Origin: Streptomyces sp. NBC_01142
Lineage (GTDB): Bacteria; Actinomycetota; Actinomycetes; Streptomycetales; Streptomycetaceae
Direction: 5' to 3'
Length of the DNA: 64,000 bases
NCBI RefSeq assembly: GCF_026341125.1
Contig: NZ_JAPEOR010000001.1
Coordinates: 3,286,001-3,350,000 of the forward strand
Translations under genes and position numbers: made by a program
Notes under the pieces: generated by a model
Databases searched by the model: none
Seen by the model: only the letters and a program-made list of their open reading frames with translations
What the model was told of the DNA's origin: nothing
In this document: piece by piece, positions 34,142 through 43,385 of the stretch
Layout of the letters: the number at the start of each line of letters is the position of its first letter
Numbering within the stretch: the stretch's first letter is position 1

Positions 34142-35086
34142 TCAGGCCGTACGTTTTCCGAGCTCTTCGACGGCCGAGATCACCCGGTCCCAGAAAAGTT
34201 CGCGTTCCAGGGTCACTGCGACTCGCGCGTTCACGGGCCGGCCGAGGTACTGGTGCAGGTCCACCACTGTCGCCCCACGCGTGTGCTGTCCGTGCAGTTC
34301 GACCGCCACGCTCGCGTCGACACAGTGCACGATGGCCGGGTCGATGACCCGGGCGACCGCGACAGGATCATGGAGCGGCGGCGATGCGAAGCCCCACAGC
34401 CGCCGGTAGGTGGATGCGAAGAACGTCATCAACTGGGCGCACGTCCGCCCGAGTTCGGTGCCGAGTCCTTCGAGGCGGGCCAGGACTTCGGGCGTGGCGA
34501 GTGCCTGGTGGGTGACGTTGAGCCCGCACATGGTGACCGGAACTCCGCTGCGGAAGACGATGTCCGCGGCTTCGGGGTCGACGTAGATGTTGAATTCGGC
34601 GGCCGGGGTCCTGTTGCCGCGTCCGGTGGAGCCGCCCATGAGCACGATCTCGCGGATGTGTGCGGCACTGTCGGGGTACCGGGTCAGCAGCAGGGCGATG
34701 TTGGTCAGCGGCGCTGTCGGGATGAGAGTGACGGGTTCCGGATGTTCGGTCAGGATCCGGTACATCAGATCCACCGCGTGCTCGGGGACCGTATCCACTG
34801 TGGGTTGTGCGAACTGCGGCCCGTCCAGGCCGGAGTCCCCGTGGACGTCGTCCGCCACGAGCAGGGGCTGGACGAGCGGCTGTGCGCATCCGGCCGCGAT
34901 CGGAACTCCCGTGATTCCCGCGACGGTGCAGACCCGGCGCGCGTTCAGGGTGGTCTTCTCGACCGTCTGATTGCCGGCGACCGTCGTGATGGCGAGCAGG
35001 TCGATCGCCGGATCTCCCGCCGCGAGCATGATGGCGAGGGGATCGTCGTGCCCGGGATCGCAGTCAATGATGATCGGGACAGGCAC
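34142..35086 (-). CDS. Inosine-uridine preferring nucleoside hydrolase family protein
   Basis: The 314-residue protein begins at GTG 35086 behind GGAG. It carries the calcium-binding cluster DCDPGHDD at residues 8-15, the family segments APLTNIALLL and VLMGGS, and the conserved FNIYVDPEAA and HDPVAVA stretches that complete the active site. These enzymes hydrolyse the N-glycosidic bond of nucleosides for purine or pyrimidine salvage; base preference cannot be read from the sequence. It is monocistronic as far as can be seen. Confidence 0.93.
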   Translation of the reverse strand: MPVPIIIDCDPGHDDPLAIMLAAGDPAIDLLAITTVAGNQTVEKTTLNARRVCTVAGITGVPIAAGCAQPLVQPLLVADDVHGDSGLDGPQFAQPTVDTVPEHAVDLMYRILTEHPEPVTLIPTAPLTNIALLLTRYPDSAAHIREIVLMGGSTGRGNRTPAAEFNIYVDPEAADIVFRSGVPVTMCGLNVTHQALATPEVLARLEGLGTELGRTCAQLMTFFASTYRRLWGFASPPLHDPVAVARVIDPAIVHCVDASVAVELHGQHTRGATVVDLHQYLGRPVNARVAVTLERELFWDRVISAVEELGKRTA

Positions 35087-35344
35087 GGTGCTCCTCGGCG
35101 TCCGGGACGGCAATGCCTTCAGTGTGCCTCTGCGACGTGCCGGGAGGGGAGAGGCCGCCGGGAGCGTGCACTCAGCTGCGCGTCACCGGCGTTCCCCCGC
35201 GCGCTGTCCGGCTTGCGTACCGGCGACCGGTTCACGGCGACCGGACCGGTCCCGTGCCGTCCGAGCGCGGCCGGGCCGGCGGTCCAGAAGGCGTCGTCGA
35301 CGGGTACGTATCACGTCGGACAAGTCGGTGGCAGAGTGAGGCAC

Positions 35345-36139
35345 ATGGACTACGTGCCCCAGTTCCATCGGGAGATCCTGGCGTTCGAGGCCGCGGTCCG
35401 TCGGGCGGCCCAATCCGACAGTGCGCCCATGGTCCCCTCCTGCCCCGAGTGGTCGGTGTCCGATCTGGCCGCGCACCTGGGCGGGGTGCACCGTTTCGTG
35501 AGCCGCATCATCGAGGACCGGCTCCTGGAGCCGCCGGACACCACCGATCTCACCCTGTTCGCGCTCCCCGCAGACCTCCAGGGCTGGCCGGTACCGGCGA
35601 ACGCACCGAATCGTGGACCGGTGCCGGTGTGCCTGACCGACTGGTTCGCGGACGGGGCCCGTGCGCTGGCGTCACTGTTCAGAGACTGCGATCCGGGCGA
35701 GAGGGTGTGGACGTGGTCGCGGGAGCAGACCACAGGGTTCTGGTTGCGCATGCAGACCATCGAGGCTGCCGTGCACCGCTGGGACGCAGAGAACGCGGTC
35801 GGAGCGGCCCAGCCGGTCGAGGCTGAACTCGCAGCGGATGCCGTCGGCCAGACGTTCGAGGTCATGGCGCCGGCCAGGCGGGCCGACAAGAACGCCCCGC
35901 CCGCATCGGGCGAGCGGTTCCGGATCAGCCAGAGCGACGGCCCGGGCATCTGGACGGCGGAATTCGAAGGCGATGGCGTCCGGCTCACCGCGAGTGCCGA
36001 ACCCTGCGACGTCGAGGTGACCGGTACGGCGTCGGACCTGATGCTGTACCTCTGGCACCGGATCCCCGCAGACCGGCTCGAGGTAGCAGGCGACCGGGAG
36101 TTGTTCGACCGCTACTTCACCCTCGTCCCGCCCATGTGA
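35345..36139 (+). CDS. Maleylpyruvate isomerase-family, mycothiol-dependent enzyme
   Basis: The 264-residue protein has the N-terminal DinB-like helical bundle of the mycothiol-dependent maleylpyruvate isomerase family (VPSCPEWSVSDLAAHLGGVHRFV at residues 31-53) with metal-ligand His residues, including those in LGGVHR and EAAVHRWDAE. The C-terminal MDMPI-type domain ends near WHRIPADRLEVAGD. Such enzymes use mycothiol as cofactor or substrate, which fits an actinomycete. ATG 35345 is preceded by GTGAGG; the open frame extends far upstream without similarity. Confidence 0.9.
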   Translation: MDYVPQFHREILAFEAAVRRAAQSDSAPMVPSCPEWSVSDLAAHLGGVHRFVSRIIEDRLLEPPDTTDLTLFALPADLQGWPVPANAPNRGPVPVCLTDWFADGARALASLFRDCDPGERVWTWSREQTTGFWLRMQTIEAAVHRWDAENAVGAAQPVEAELAADAVGQTFEVMAPARRADKNAPPASGERFRISQSDGPGIWTAEFEGDGVRLTASAEPCDVEVTGTASDLMLYLWHRIPADRLEVAGDRELFDRYFTLVPPM

Positions 36140-36157
36140 CGTCCCCGCGTCACAGGT

Positions 36158-38617
36158 TCAGCGCCGTGCCTTCGCGACGTCCGGCGGAGGGGAGGGCAGC
36201 TCCTGCTCGGTCCAGACGGTCTTTCCCTCGTGGGCGTGTCGCGTGCCCCAACGCGCTGTCAGCTGGGCGACGAGCAGCAGACCTCGGCCGCCCTCGTCGG
36301 TACTGCGGGCGCGCCGAAGGTGGGGGGAGGTACTACTGGGGTCGGAGACCTCGCAGATGAGGCGGTGGAGGCGGATGAGCCGCAGGGTCACGGGCCCGCC
36401 GGCATAGCGGTAGGCGTTGGTGACGAGTTCGCTGACGATCAACTCCGTGGTGAAGATCATCTCTTCGAGTCCCCACTCGGTGAGCTGCTCGGCGGTCAGT
36501 CGCCGGGCTCGAGCCGGTGCGGTGGGCTCTGCCGGCAGCTCCCAGGTTGCCACCTGCTCCGAGGCCAGCGTGCGGGTCTGGGCCAGCAGGAGAGCGACGT
36601 CGTCGGACGGCCGGGCAGGCAGCAACGCGTCGACCACTGCCTGCGAAGTCTCCTCCAACGGCCGGCCCGTACCGGCCAGCGCGGCGCAAAGGTGAGAGAG
36701 CCCGGCTTCCATGTCGTGTTCGTCGCCCTCGACGAGCCCGTTGGTGTAGAGGGCCAGCACGCTGCCTTCGGGAAGCTCCAGTTCGGCGGCTTCGAACGGC
36801 AGCCCGCCCAGGCCCAGTGGTGGACCGGCAGGGAGGTCGGGGAGACTCACGTCTCCGTCCGGTGTCACCACCGCCGGAGGGGGGTGGCCGGCGCGAGCTA
36901 GGGAGCAGAGCCGGGACACGGGGTCGTACACGGCGTAGAGGCAGGTGGCGCCCACTACCTGTTCGCCCGGGGAAATCTCGCTGTCGGACTCCTGTTCGCC
37001 GGCCAGCCGCGTCACCAGATCGTCGAGGTGGGAGATCACCTCGTCTGGCTCGAGATCGAGGTCGGCCAGTGTGTGGATCGCGGTACGCAGCCGGCCCATC
37101 GTGGCCGCTGCGTTGATGCCGTGACCGACCACATCGCCGACGACAAGGGCGACCCGAGCCCCGGAGAGCGGAATGACGTCGAACCAGTCGCCGCCCACTC
37201 CTGCGGCGCCGCCGGCCGGCAGGTAGCGATGGGCGACGACGACCGCCGGGTGATCGGGAAAACCACTCGGCAGCAACCGGCGTTGCAGGGCCAGAGCGGT
37301 GCGACGCTGCTGGGTGTAGCGGCGGGCATTGTCGATGGAGAGCGCGGCGCGAGTGGCGAACTCACCGGCCAGAGTGAGGTCGTCGTCCTCGAACGGTTCG
37401 GGAAGCCGGTGCCGCCACAGGCTGAGGAGGCCCAGGACGAGACCGCGGGCGGTCAGCGGAACCACCATCAGGGAGTGGACGCCACGGGTACGCGCATGCT
37501 CGGCCCTTTCCGGGTCGAGGCCGGACGCCGCGTCCGACGGGTCGAAGTCGGCTTCCAGAACGGGGCGCCCGCTGGAAAGACACCGCCCCTGTGGTGTGTC
37601 CACGGGGAGCGACCTGAGTGAGCCCACCGGGTACAGCAGGTTCTCCGCCGTCGGCGAGACCGTCTTGAGTGCCACTCTGCGGAGAGCACCGATCGCGCCC
37701 GGCTCGGGCTCCTCACCCAGGCTGAGCGACTCGAAGAGATCGACCGTTACGCAGTCGGCGAGGCCTGGAACCGCGACCTCGACGAGTTCCGTCGCGGTGG
37801 TCACCACGTCCAGCGTGGTCCCGATGAGGGCACTCGCCTCGTTGAGCATCGCCAGTCGGCGGCGTGCCCGATGCCGGTCGGTGACATCTTCGACGAGCTG
37901 GGTCACACCCAGCGTCGCGCCGGCGGAGTCTTCCATGCGGAACGCGGAAACGGCGACGAGCCGCTCACGATGGGGGTCGCGGCGCGTCCGGCACAACTGC
38001 TCCGTGGAGATCATCGGAGTCCCGGTCTCCAGCACCTCTGTCAGCCGGTTCTCGATCACCTCCGCGTCCGCACGGACAAGGAAGTCGCCGATACGGTGGC
38101 CGCGCGCATGCTCGCTCGGGATCCCGCCGAGGTGCGCGATCGCCCGGTTGACCCGCAGGATCTCCAGCCCCGGGTTGTGCACGGAGAGGCCGATCGGCGA
38201 CCGGCGGAACATCCCGTCCATGACCGACCGGTCGATTTCCCACTGGGCGACCTCCTCGGCCGGCGCACCCACCAGATACCACTCGGCGGTCCGGTCGGCC
38301 CTGGCCACGCGCCGGGCACGGACGCCGAAACCGAGCCTTCGCCCGTCGTGGCCCCGGACAGGCAGGATCCCGAACCAGCCGCTGTTCCTGACGCAGGCAG
38401 AGGCGGCCTCCCGTACGACGTCGCGGTCGCGGCGATCCACGAGAAGCTCGGCAGCGAGCCGGCCAAGAACCTCCTCGGCCGTATATCCCAGCAGCTCACG
38501 AGCACGGTCGCTCCAGCCGACCACCGAGCCGCGGCGGTCCAGCACGACGGAGACGGCGCGAGCCACCGAGAACGGGTCCTCCGGGCTCTCACTGATCAGG
38601 GTCACGGATCCGGTCAT
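36158..38617 (-). CDS. PAS-GAF-SpoIIE phosphatase-HATPase protein, with an altered metal-binding motif
   Basis: The 819-residue protein has two PAS-like domains (about residues 10-125 and 135-255), a GAF domain (about 265-440), a PP2C-type SpoIIE phosphatase domain (about 455-680) and a C-terminal anti-sigma-type HATPase (about 700-805; ELIVSELVTNAYRYAGG). Such proteins set the phosphorylation of anti-anti-sigma factors and can inhibit a sigma factor. VGDVVGHGINAAATMG is intact, but the usual YTDGLVE metal motif reads YTN626GLVE. Loss of this Asp should impair metal binding. The start is uncertain among nearby ATGs (38626, 38617). A paralogue lies at 60901. Confidence 0.9.
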   Translation of the reverse strand: MTGSVTLISESPEDPFSVARAVSVVLDRRGSVVGWSDRARELLGYTAEEVLGRLAAELLVDRRDRDVVREAASACVRNSGWFGILPVRGHDGRRLGFGVRARRVARADRTAEWYLVGAPAEEVAQWEIDRSVMDGMFRRSPIGLSVHNPGLEILRVNRAIAHLGGIPSEHARGHRIGDFLVRADAEVIENRLTEVLETGTPMISTEQLCRTRRDPHRERLVAVSAFRMEDSAGATLGVTQLVEDVTDRHRARRRLAMLNEASALIGTTLDVVTTATELVEVAVPGLADCVTVDLFESLSLGEEPEPGAIGALRRVALKTVSPTAENLLYPVGSLRSLPVDTPQGRCLSSGRPVLEADFDPSDAASGLDPERAEHARTRGVHSLMVVPLTARGLVLGLLSLWRHRLPEPFEDDDLTLAGEFATRAALSIDNARRYTQQRRTALALQRRLLPSGFPDHPAVVVAHRYLPAGGAAGVGGDWFDVIPLSGARVALVVGDVVGHGINAAATMGRLRTAIHTLADLDLEPDEVISHLDDLVTRLAGEQESDSEISPGEQVVGATCLYAVYDPVSRLCSLARAGHPPPAVVTPDGDVSLPDLPAGPPLGLGGLPFEAAELELPEGSVLALYTNGLVEGDEHDMEAGLSHLCAALAGTGRPLEETSQAVVDALLPARPSDDVALLLAQTRTLASEQVATWELPAEPTAPARARRLTAEQLTEWGLEEMIFTTELIVSELVTNAYRYAGGPVTLRLIRLHRLICEVSDPSSTSPHLRRARSTDEGGRGLLLVAQLTARWGTRHAHEGKTVWTEQELPSPPPDVAKARR

Positions 38618-38677
38618 CACCCTCATGCTCCACCGGGTCCGGTGGACGCGCACGCGCTGGTCTCCGCATTCCACTGC

Positions 38678-38726
38678 GGGCGACGGGCGACGGGTGACGG
38701 GTGACGGGCGGCGGGCGGCGGGCGGC
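38678..38726. repeat. Seven tandem GGGYGRC heptamers
   Basis: Two GGGCGAC, two GGGTGAC and three GGGCGGC units follow each other without gaps, about 60 bases upstream of the SpoIIE-type phosphatase gene. The run could form G-rich secondary structure or vary in copy number. Confidence 0.85.
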
Positions 38727-38836
38727 GGCCGCACCGCAGGACCGCGGGACCGCCGCTGCCTTCGGCCTTCGCGATTGCAGCGGGGCCGGCCGTCCCCGCT
38801 GCACGTGGAGGCTGTGCCGTCCGCGCACGGAAAGGT

Positions 38837-39349
38837 TCACACGTCGGCGTTGCGCTCGCGCCACACCCGGCTCTCCGCGTAGTGGTTGTCGTACTGCTCC
38901 GAGGAGTCCTTGATGTCCTGGACGGTCGCCTCGCCGTCGTGCACCCGGCCGAGCAGTCGGTAGTAGTCGAATCGGTCCATGCCCGGGGTGAAGCCGACAA
39001 GCACCTCGGCGGTGGAGTCGAGGGCGGGGGCGAAGGCGTGCGGGGTGTGCGGCGGCACGGCGAGGAAGTCGCCCTTCGTCAGGGTCAGGACCTCCTCGCC
39101 GACCAGCACCTGGAGCGATCCGTCGAGGACGAAGAAGAACTCCGTGGCACGGGTGTGGAAGTGCACCGGAGCCCCGGCTGCTCCTTTCTCGAAGCGCGCG
39201 CTGTTGACCGTGAGCGCTCCGCCCGTGGTGTCCGAGTCGGCGAGGAGGGTGATCAGGCTGCCGGGGGCGTCGGACAGCCGCTCGGCGGTGGCGGCCCGGG
39301 TGAGAAGCGGCTGGTGGGGGCGGTTCTGGGAGTTCTTCGTCTCGTTCAT
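38837..39349 (-). CDS. Cupin-domain protein (quercetinase-like)
   Basis: The 170-residue protein is a single cupin. Metal-binding motif 1 is PVHFHTRATEFFFVLDGSLQV (His-x-His, Glu, spaced as in cupins), and motif 2 is centred on AVPPHTPHAF. Mononuclear cupins of this type include quercetin 2,3-dioxygenases and other small-molecule oxygenases or sensors. The start at ATG 39349 is chosen over a longer frame with no family similarity. The substrate is unknown. Confidence 0.88.
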   Translation of the reverse strand: MNETKNSQNRPHQPLLTRAATAERLSDAPGSLITLLADSDTTGGALTVNSARFEKGAAGAPVHFHTRATEFFFVLDGSLQVLVGEEVLTLTKGDFLAVPPHTPHAFAPALDSTAEVLVGFTPGMDRFDYYRLLGRVHDGEATVQDIKDSSEQYDNHYAESRVWRERNADV

Positions 39350-39415
39350 GACACCAAAATTACGCCGCCAGGTGACCGGATGCATGGTGCATTTGGCCGC
39401 CATAATCTCGGGTCA

Positions 39416-39526
39416 ATTCTGCTCGACGAAGCCGCAGAGGCGCCGACCGTCACGGCGGGCTGCACGTTCACGGGCGGCCGGTGGTTCTCGTACTACGACG
39501 AGCAGTACGTCACCGACAGCGGGAGC
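39416..39526 (+). pseudogene. N-terminal-half fragment of an HNH (DUF1524/GmrSD C-terminal type) endonuclease gene
   Basis: The plus strand reads ILLDEAAEAPTVTAGC followed by TFTGGRWFSYYDEQYVTDSGS, which matches the region just before the catalytic DIDH motif in secreted Streptomyces HNH endonuclease-family proteins. It breaks off three bases before the stop codon of the response regulator gene on the other strand. The matching C-terminal half lies 3.9 kb away at 43386-43665, same strand. Confidence 0.7.
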
Positions 39527-39529
39527 AGA

Positions 39530-40204
39530 TCACCGAAGCGAGGGCGAGGTGGGTGGCGGTGTGACCAAGCCTGTTTCGTAGGCGAGGATGACGAGGTGGA
39601 CCCGGTCGCGGGCATTGAGTTTGGACAGCAGTCGTGCCACGTGTGCCTTGGCAGTGGCCACACTGATGCAGAGCCGGGCGGCGATCTCGCTGTTGGACAT
39701 GCCGCGTCCGATGAGTGTCAGTACCTCGCGCTCCCGCTCGGTGATGCCCTCGACTGGGCGTGGCCGGGGGGTGGGTTCGGGGCGGGCGGCGAACTCCTCG
39801 ATCAGACGGCGGGTGACGCTCGGCGCGATCAGGGCGTCTCCCGCGGCGACCACGCGGATCGCGGTAAGGATGTCGTCCAGATCCATGTTCTTGACGAGGA
39901 ATCCGCTCGCACCGGAGCGCAGAGCGGCGTAGACGTAGTCGTCGTCCTCGAAAGTGGTGAGGATCAGGACCCGTGTCGTCGTGGAGTCTGCCGTGATCAT
40001 CCGGGTGGCCTCGATGCCGTCCATTCCGGGCATGCGGATGTCCATCACCACCACGTCGGGCTGGACATCCCCCACGAGCTGGAGTGCTTCGGTGCCCGTC
40101 GCGGCCTCTCCGGCGACATGGATGTCGTGGGTGCCGGCCATCAGCACGCGCAGGCCGGAACGTACCAGCGGCTGATCGTCGGCGAGCACGACGCGGATCG
40201 TCAT
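39530..40204 (-). CDS. NarL/FixJ-family response regulator
   Basis: The 224-residue protein has a receiver domain (phospho-acceptor Asp in VVVMDIRMPGMDG, near residue 54) and a LuxR-type helix-turn-helix at the C-terminus (about 155-215; ITEREREVLTLIGRGMSNSEIAARLCIS). The start at ATG 40204 overlaps the kinase stop (ATGA), so kinase and regulator are coupled. It probably controls the divergent ABC exporter genes, as is usual for this arrangement. Confidence 0.94.
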   Translation of the reverse strand: MTIRVVLADDQPLVRSGLRVLMAGTHDIHVAGEAATGTEALQLVGDVQPDVVVMDIRMPGMDGIEATRMITADSTTTRVLILTTFEDDDYVYAALRSGASGFLVKNMDLDDILTAIRVVAAGDALIAPSVTRRLIEEFAARPEPTPRPRPVEGITEREREVLTLIGRGMSNSEIAARLCISVATAKAHVARLLSKLNARDRVHLVILAYETGLVTPPPTSPSLR

Positions 40205-41382
40205 GGAAGGTGGACTCCTTCGGGCAGGGGAAGCCGGGCCGCCACACGGAAGCCGCCTCCGGGACGCGGACCGGCCGTGAACTGGCCGCGCAGCAGGGCG
40301 ATACGCTCGCGCATTCCGACGATGCCCCAACCGGTGGCGCCGCCAGTACCCGGAACGAGGCCACTGCGACCGCCGTTCTCGACCTCGATGGACAGCTCAC
40401 CGGCCCGGTAGTCGACGGTGACGTGGCAGTCGCGGGTGCCGGCGTGGCGTGCGACGTTGGTGAGTGACTCCTGAACGATCCGGTAGGCGGCCAGCTCGAT
40501 GTCGGCGGGCAGCGGCCGTCGCTCGCCGAGCCACCGTATGTCGACACGGATACCGGCGCCTTTCGCCGATGCGGCCAGGCGGTCAAGATCGTCCAGGCCC
40601 GGTGCCGGATCACGAGGCGCGGGATTCGCCCGGGCGCCCGCATCGGCGCGGCGCAGTGCGCCCAACGTCCGCCCCAGACCGGCCAGGGTCTCCTTGCTGG
40701 TGGCCTCGATGGCGGCGAGCGCGTTGCGGGCCTCGTCCGGCTGCGTGTCGATGACCCGTCTGCCGACGCCGGCCTGGATGGCGATGACGCCGACGCTGTG
40801 CGCGATCATGTCGTGCAGTTCGCGTGCGATCCGAAGCCGTTCCGCGGTGACGGCCTGAGCCGTGGCCTGGGAATACAACGCCTTGGCGTGCTCCCGGCGC
40901 TCGCGGATCGAATCACCGGCCGTCCATGCGGCGGCGAGGGCCACCACGATGAAGGCAAGCGTCTGGACGTACGCGCCCTGCCCGGACGGAAGGTAGAGCG
41001 CGGATGCCGCTTGCGCGCCGAGCGCCACGATGGCGGCGGTGAGCGAGGTGCGGCGCGGGCGTGTGGCCGCAATGTAGCCGACAGCGAGGTCGCTGATCAG
41101 CACCTGCAGGAAACCGACCTCCAGCATGCCCCTCGCCGACGCTGTGGCGAACCCGCCGGCGAGCAGCAGCGCAAGTGCCGACAGCGGTCTGTGTCGCAGC
41201 AGACTAGCCGTCAGCACCGTGAGGACGGCCACCAACAGGAGCATCGGGGCAGAGAAGCCCTGCCGGCTGCCACGCATCGTGACGTGGAGAATCACCGGGT
41301 ACGCGATGGCTCCGCACCAGGTCAGAGCCTCCCCCGCGACGCGAGCGCCCCTCGGCAGCGGTAGATGTGGGATGGCGGGCAT
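40201..41382 (-). CDS. Two-component sensor histidine kinase (HisKA_3 type)
   Basis: The 393-residue protein has about five to six membrane helices in the first 165 residues with almost no extracytoplasmic loop, so it probably senses within the membrane. A HisKA_3 domain follows, with the phospho-His in RIARELHDMIAHSVGVIAIQAG, and then a HATPase domain (ESLTNVARHAG, GWGIVGMRERIALL). Such kinases often pair with NarL regulators and ABC exporters in drug or lipid stress responses. ATG 41382 has only a weak ribosome binding site. Confidence 0.92.
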   Translation of the reverse strand: MPAIPHLPLPRGARVAGEALTWCGAIAYPVILHVTMRGSRQGFSAPMLLLVAVLTVLTASLLRHRPLSALALLLAGGFATASARGMLEVGFLQVLISDLAVGYIAATRPRRTSLTAAIVALGAQAASALYLPSGQGAYVQTLAFIVVALAAAWTAGDSIRERREHAKALYSQATAQAVTAERLRIARELHDMIAHSVGVIAIQAGVGRRVIDTQPDEARNALAAIEATSKETLAGLGRTLGALRRADAGARANPAPRDPAPGLDDLDRLAASAKGAGIRVDIRWLGERRPLPADIELAAYRIVQESLTNVARHAGTRDCHVTVDYRAGELSIEVENGGRSGLVPGTGGATGWGIVGMRERIALLRGQFTAGPRPGGGFRVAARLPLPEGVHLP

Positions 41383-41514
41383 GCCCTGATCGTAGATGTC
41401 GTACTCCCTGGCGGGTATTGGCCCGCGGGCGTACGCCCACGGGCCACCGGAGAGCACGGGACTGTGGCCGACGGCCCGATGCCCCGCGGGCCGGCCCGCG
41501 GCACCGTTGGCCGG

Positions 41515-42435
41515 GTGATCGAAGTCAACGAACTGACCAAGCGATACGGAAAGACCACGGCCGTGAGCGGTCTGACCTTCACCGTCCGACCCGGCCACGT
41601 GACCGGGTTCCTCGGCCCGAACGGCGCCGGCAAGAGCACCACCCTGCGGATGCTCCTCGGCTTGAACCAGCCCACCAGCGGTACCGCCACCATCGACGGT
41701 CTCCCTTTCCGGGCCCGCCCGCGCGGGCTCCGCCACGTCGGCGCGCTCCTCGACGCCCACGACGTACACGGAGGCCGGACCGCTGTGGGGTACCTGTCGG
41801 CCCTGGCCCGCAGTAACGGCATTCCGCGGCGCCGGGCGGACGAGGTCCTGCGCGAGGTGGGGCTGGACGGTGCGGCCCGCCGCCGTATCGGCGGGTTCTC
41901 CCTCGGTATGAAGCAGCGGCTCGGCATCGCCGGCGCACTGCTCGGCGACCCACCCGTGCTGCTGTTCGACGAGCCGATCAACGGCCTGGACCCGGAGGGG
42001 GTGCTGTGGGTACGCGGCCTGTTCCGGCGGCTGGCCGCCGAGGGACGCACCGTGTTCGTCTCCAGCCATCTGATGAGCGAGATGGAGCAGACGGCCGAGC
42101 ACCTCATCGTCATCGGCAGGGGCGAGTTGATCGCCGCGGAGAGCGTGACGGAGTTCGCGGCCCGCGGCGCCCGTCTGAGCGTCTCCGTGCGCACCCCGGA
42201 CCCCGCTGCGCTTACGGCGGTGCTGGCCGCCGAGGGCGCCTCGGTTCACTCCGACGGCCCGGAAGGAGCGAAGGAGCTCAAGGTGACTGGCCTGAGCGCG
42301 GACCGCGTCGGCGAACTCGCCCTCCAGCACCGCGTCGTGCTGCAGGAACTGGCCACGCGTACCTCCTCTCTGGAGGAGGCCTTCATGGAACTCACCGCCG
42401 ACAGCGTCGAATACCCCGCAGGAGAACCCCAATGA
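41515..42435 (+). CDS. ABC exporter ATP-binding protein
   Basis: The 306-residue protein has an N-terminal ABC ATPase domain: Walker A GPNGAGKST, signature FSLGMKQR, Walker B VLLFDEPINGLDPEG, and switch His in VSSHLMSEM. A C-terminal extension of about 90 residues is typical of DrrA/CcmA-like exporters. The GTG at 41515 gives the canonical VIEVNELTKRYG start; an ATG a few codons upstream is possible and neither has a strong ribosome binding site. It is coupled to the permease gene by a four-base overlap and is divergent from the two-component genes. Confidence 0.93.
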   Translation: MIEVNELTKRYGKTTAVSGLTFTVRPGHVTGFLGPNGAGKSTTLRMLLGLNQPTSGTATIDGLPFRARPRGLRHVGALLDAHDVHGGRTAVGYLSALARSNGIPRRRADEVLREVGLDGAARRRIGGFSLGMKQRLGIAGALLGDPPVLLFDEPINGLDPEGVLWVRGLFRRLAAEGRTVFVSSHLMSEMEQTAEHLIVIGRGELIAAESVTEFAARGARLSVSVRTPDPAALTAVLAAEGASVHSDGPEGAKELKVTGLSADRVGELALQHRVVLQELATRTSSLEEAFMELTADSVEYPAGEPQ

Positions 42436-43286
42436 CCCCGATCCACTCGGCGCCCACGCAGACGGCGGCCGCATCCACCGCCGCACGCGCCCGCTTCCGC
42501 GACCTCCTCGCCGCCGAATGGATCAAGCTGTGGTCGCTGCGCTCCACACCCTGGGCCTTCGGGATCAGCGCGTTGGCCATCATCGGCATCAACGTGAACG
42601 CCGCCATCGCCGACTACAACAACTATCCGAACTATCCCCAAGGCACCAAGGACCTCTTCGTGCCGATCTGGGCGATGCGGGACGCCTTCACCGTCGGCGC
42701 CGGCATGGTCCTCATGCTTGCCGCCGGCAGTATCGGGGCACTCACGCTCGTCAGCGAGTACAGCACCGGACAGATCCGTACGACCTTCGCTGCCGTCCCC
42801 GCTCGCCGCTCGGTGGTGGCAGCCAAGCTGGCCGTCGTGACAGCGATCATGCTCGTCTACGGTGCATTCGTCGCGGCCGCCTCTTTCGGCGTGACGCAGG
42901 CCATCCTGTCCGGGCGGCACATCGGTCTCCCGCTCGACTACCCCGGCTCGCTCCGCGCCACTGCGGCATCCGCCCTGCTCGCGCCGGTGTGCGCGCTCAT
43001 CGGCATGGGCCTCGGCGCGCTCATCCGGCACACCGCGACCAGCATCGTCACGATCACCGGCGTCCTCCTGCTGCTGCCCTCCCTGATCAACAACCGTAAC
43101 GAATGGTCGGCGGCCCTCCTCCACGCCCTGCCCCGAGGCGCCTGGGATCGGCTGACCGAGGTGGGCGACTCGCCTGTGCCGGTGCTCTACCCAGCGACGA
43201 TCACCGAGGCGTGGATCGTGTACGCGGCCTGGCCACTCGCCGCCGCAGCGATCGCCACTGTCGTCGTCCACCGGCGTGACCTGTGA
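42432..43286 (+). CDS. ABC-2 type transporter permease
   Basis: The 284-residue membrane protein has six hydrophobic segments separated by a large loop after the first (YNNYPNYPQGTKDLFV), the usual layout of ABC-2 permeases. LVSEYSTGQIRTTFAAVPAR is the conserved cytoplasmic coupling segment. The start ATG 42432 overlaps the ATPase stop. With the ATPase it forms an exporter for an unknown hydrophobic compound, probably regulated by the divergent two-component system. Confidence 0.92.
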   Translation: MTPIHSAPTQTAAASTAARARFRDLLAAEWIKLWSLRSTPWAFGISALAIIGINVNAAIADYNNYPNYPQGTKDLFVPIWAMRDAFTVGAGMVLMLAAGSIGALTLVSEYSTGQIRTTFAAVPARRSVVAAKLAVVTAIMLVYGAFVAAASFGVTQAILSGRHIGLPLDYPGSLRATAASALLAPVCALIGMGLGALIRHTATSIVTITGVLLLLPSLINNRNEWSAALLHALPRGAWDRLTEVGDSPVPVLYPATITEAWIVYAAWPLAAAAIATVVVHRRDL

Positions 43287-43385
43287 ACACACCGGTGGCT
43301 GCCGCCAGCCGCCCTGCCCCGTGTAAACGCGCGTCTGCCCGTGAGGCAGCCGGGCCCGACGGACGGGGAATCCCGCACCACCGGA

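Noticed and set aside
34067..35344. Upstream extension of the mycothiol-dependent enzyme frame
   Set aside because: This part is antisense to the nucleoside hydrolase gene; a well-placed ATG at 35345 with GTGAGG gives the normal family length.
40201..42486. 761-codon minus-strand frame
   Set aside because: Only 40201-41382 encodes the kinase; the upstream part is antisense to the ABC ATPase gene.
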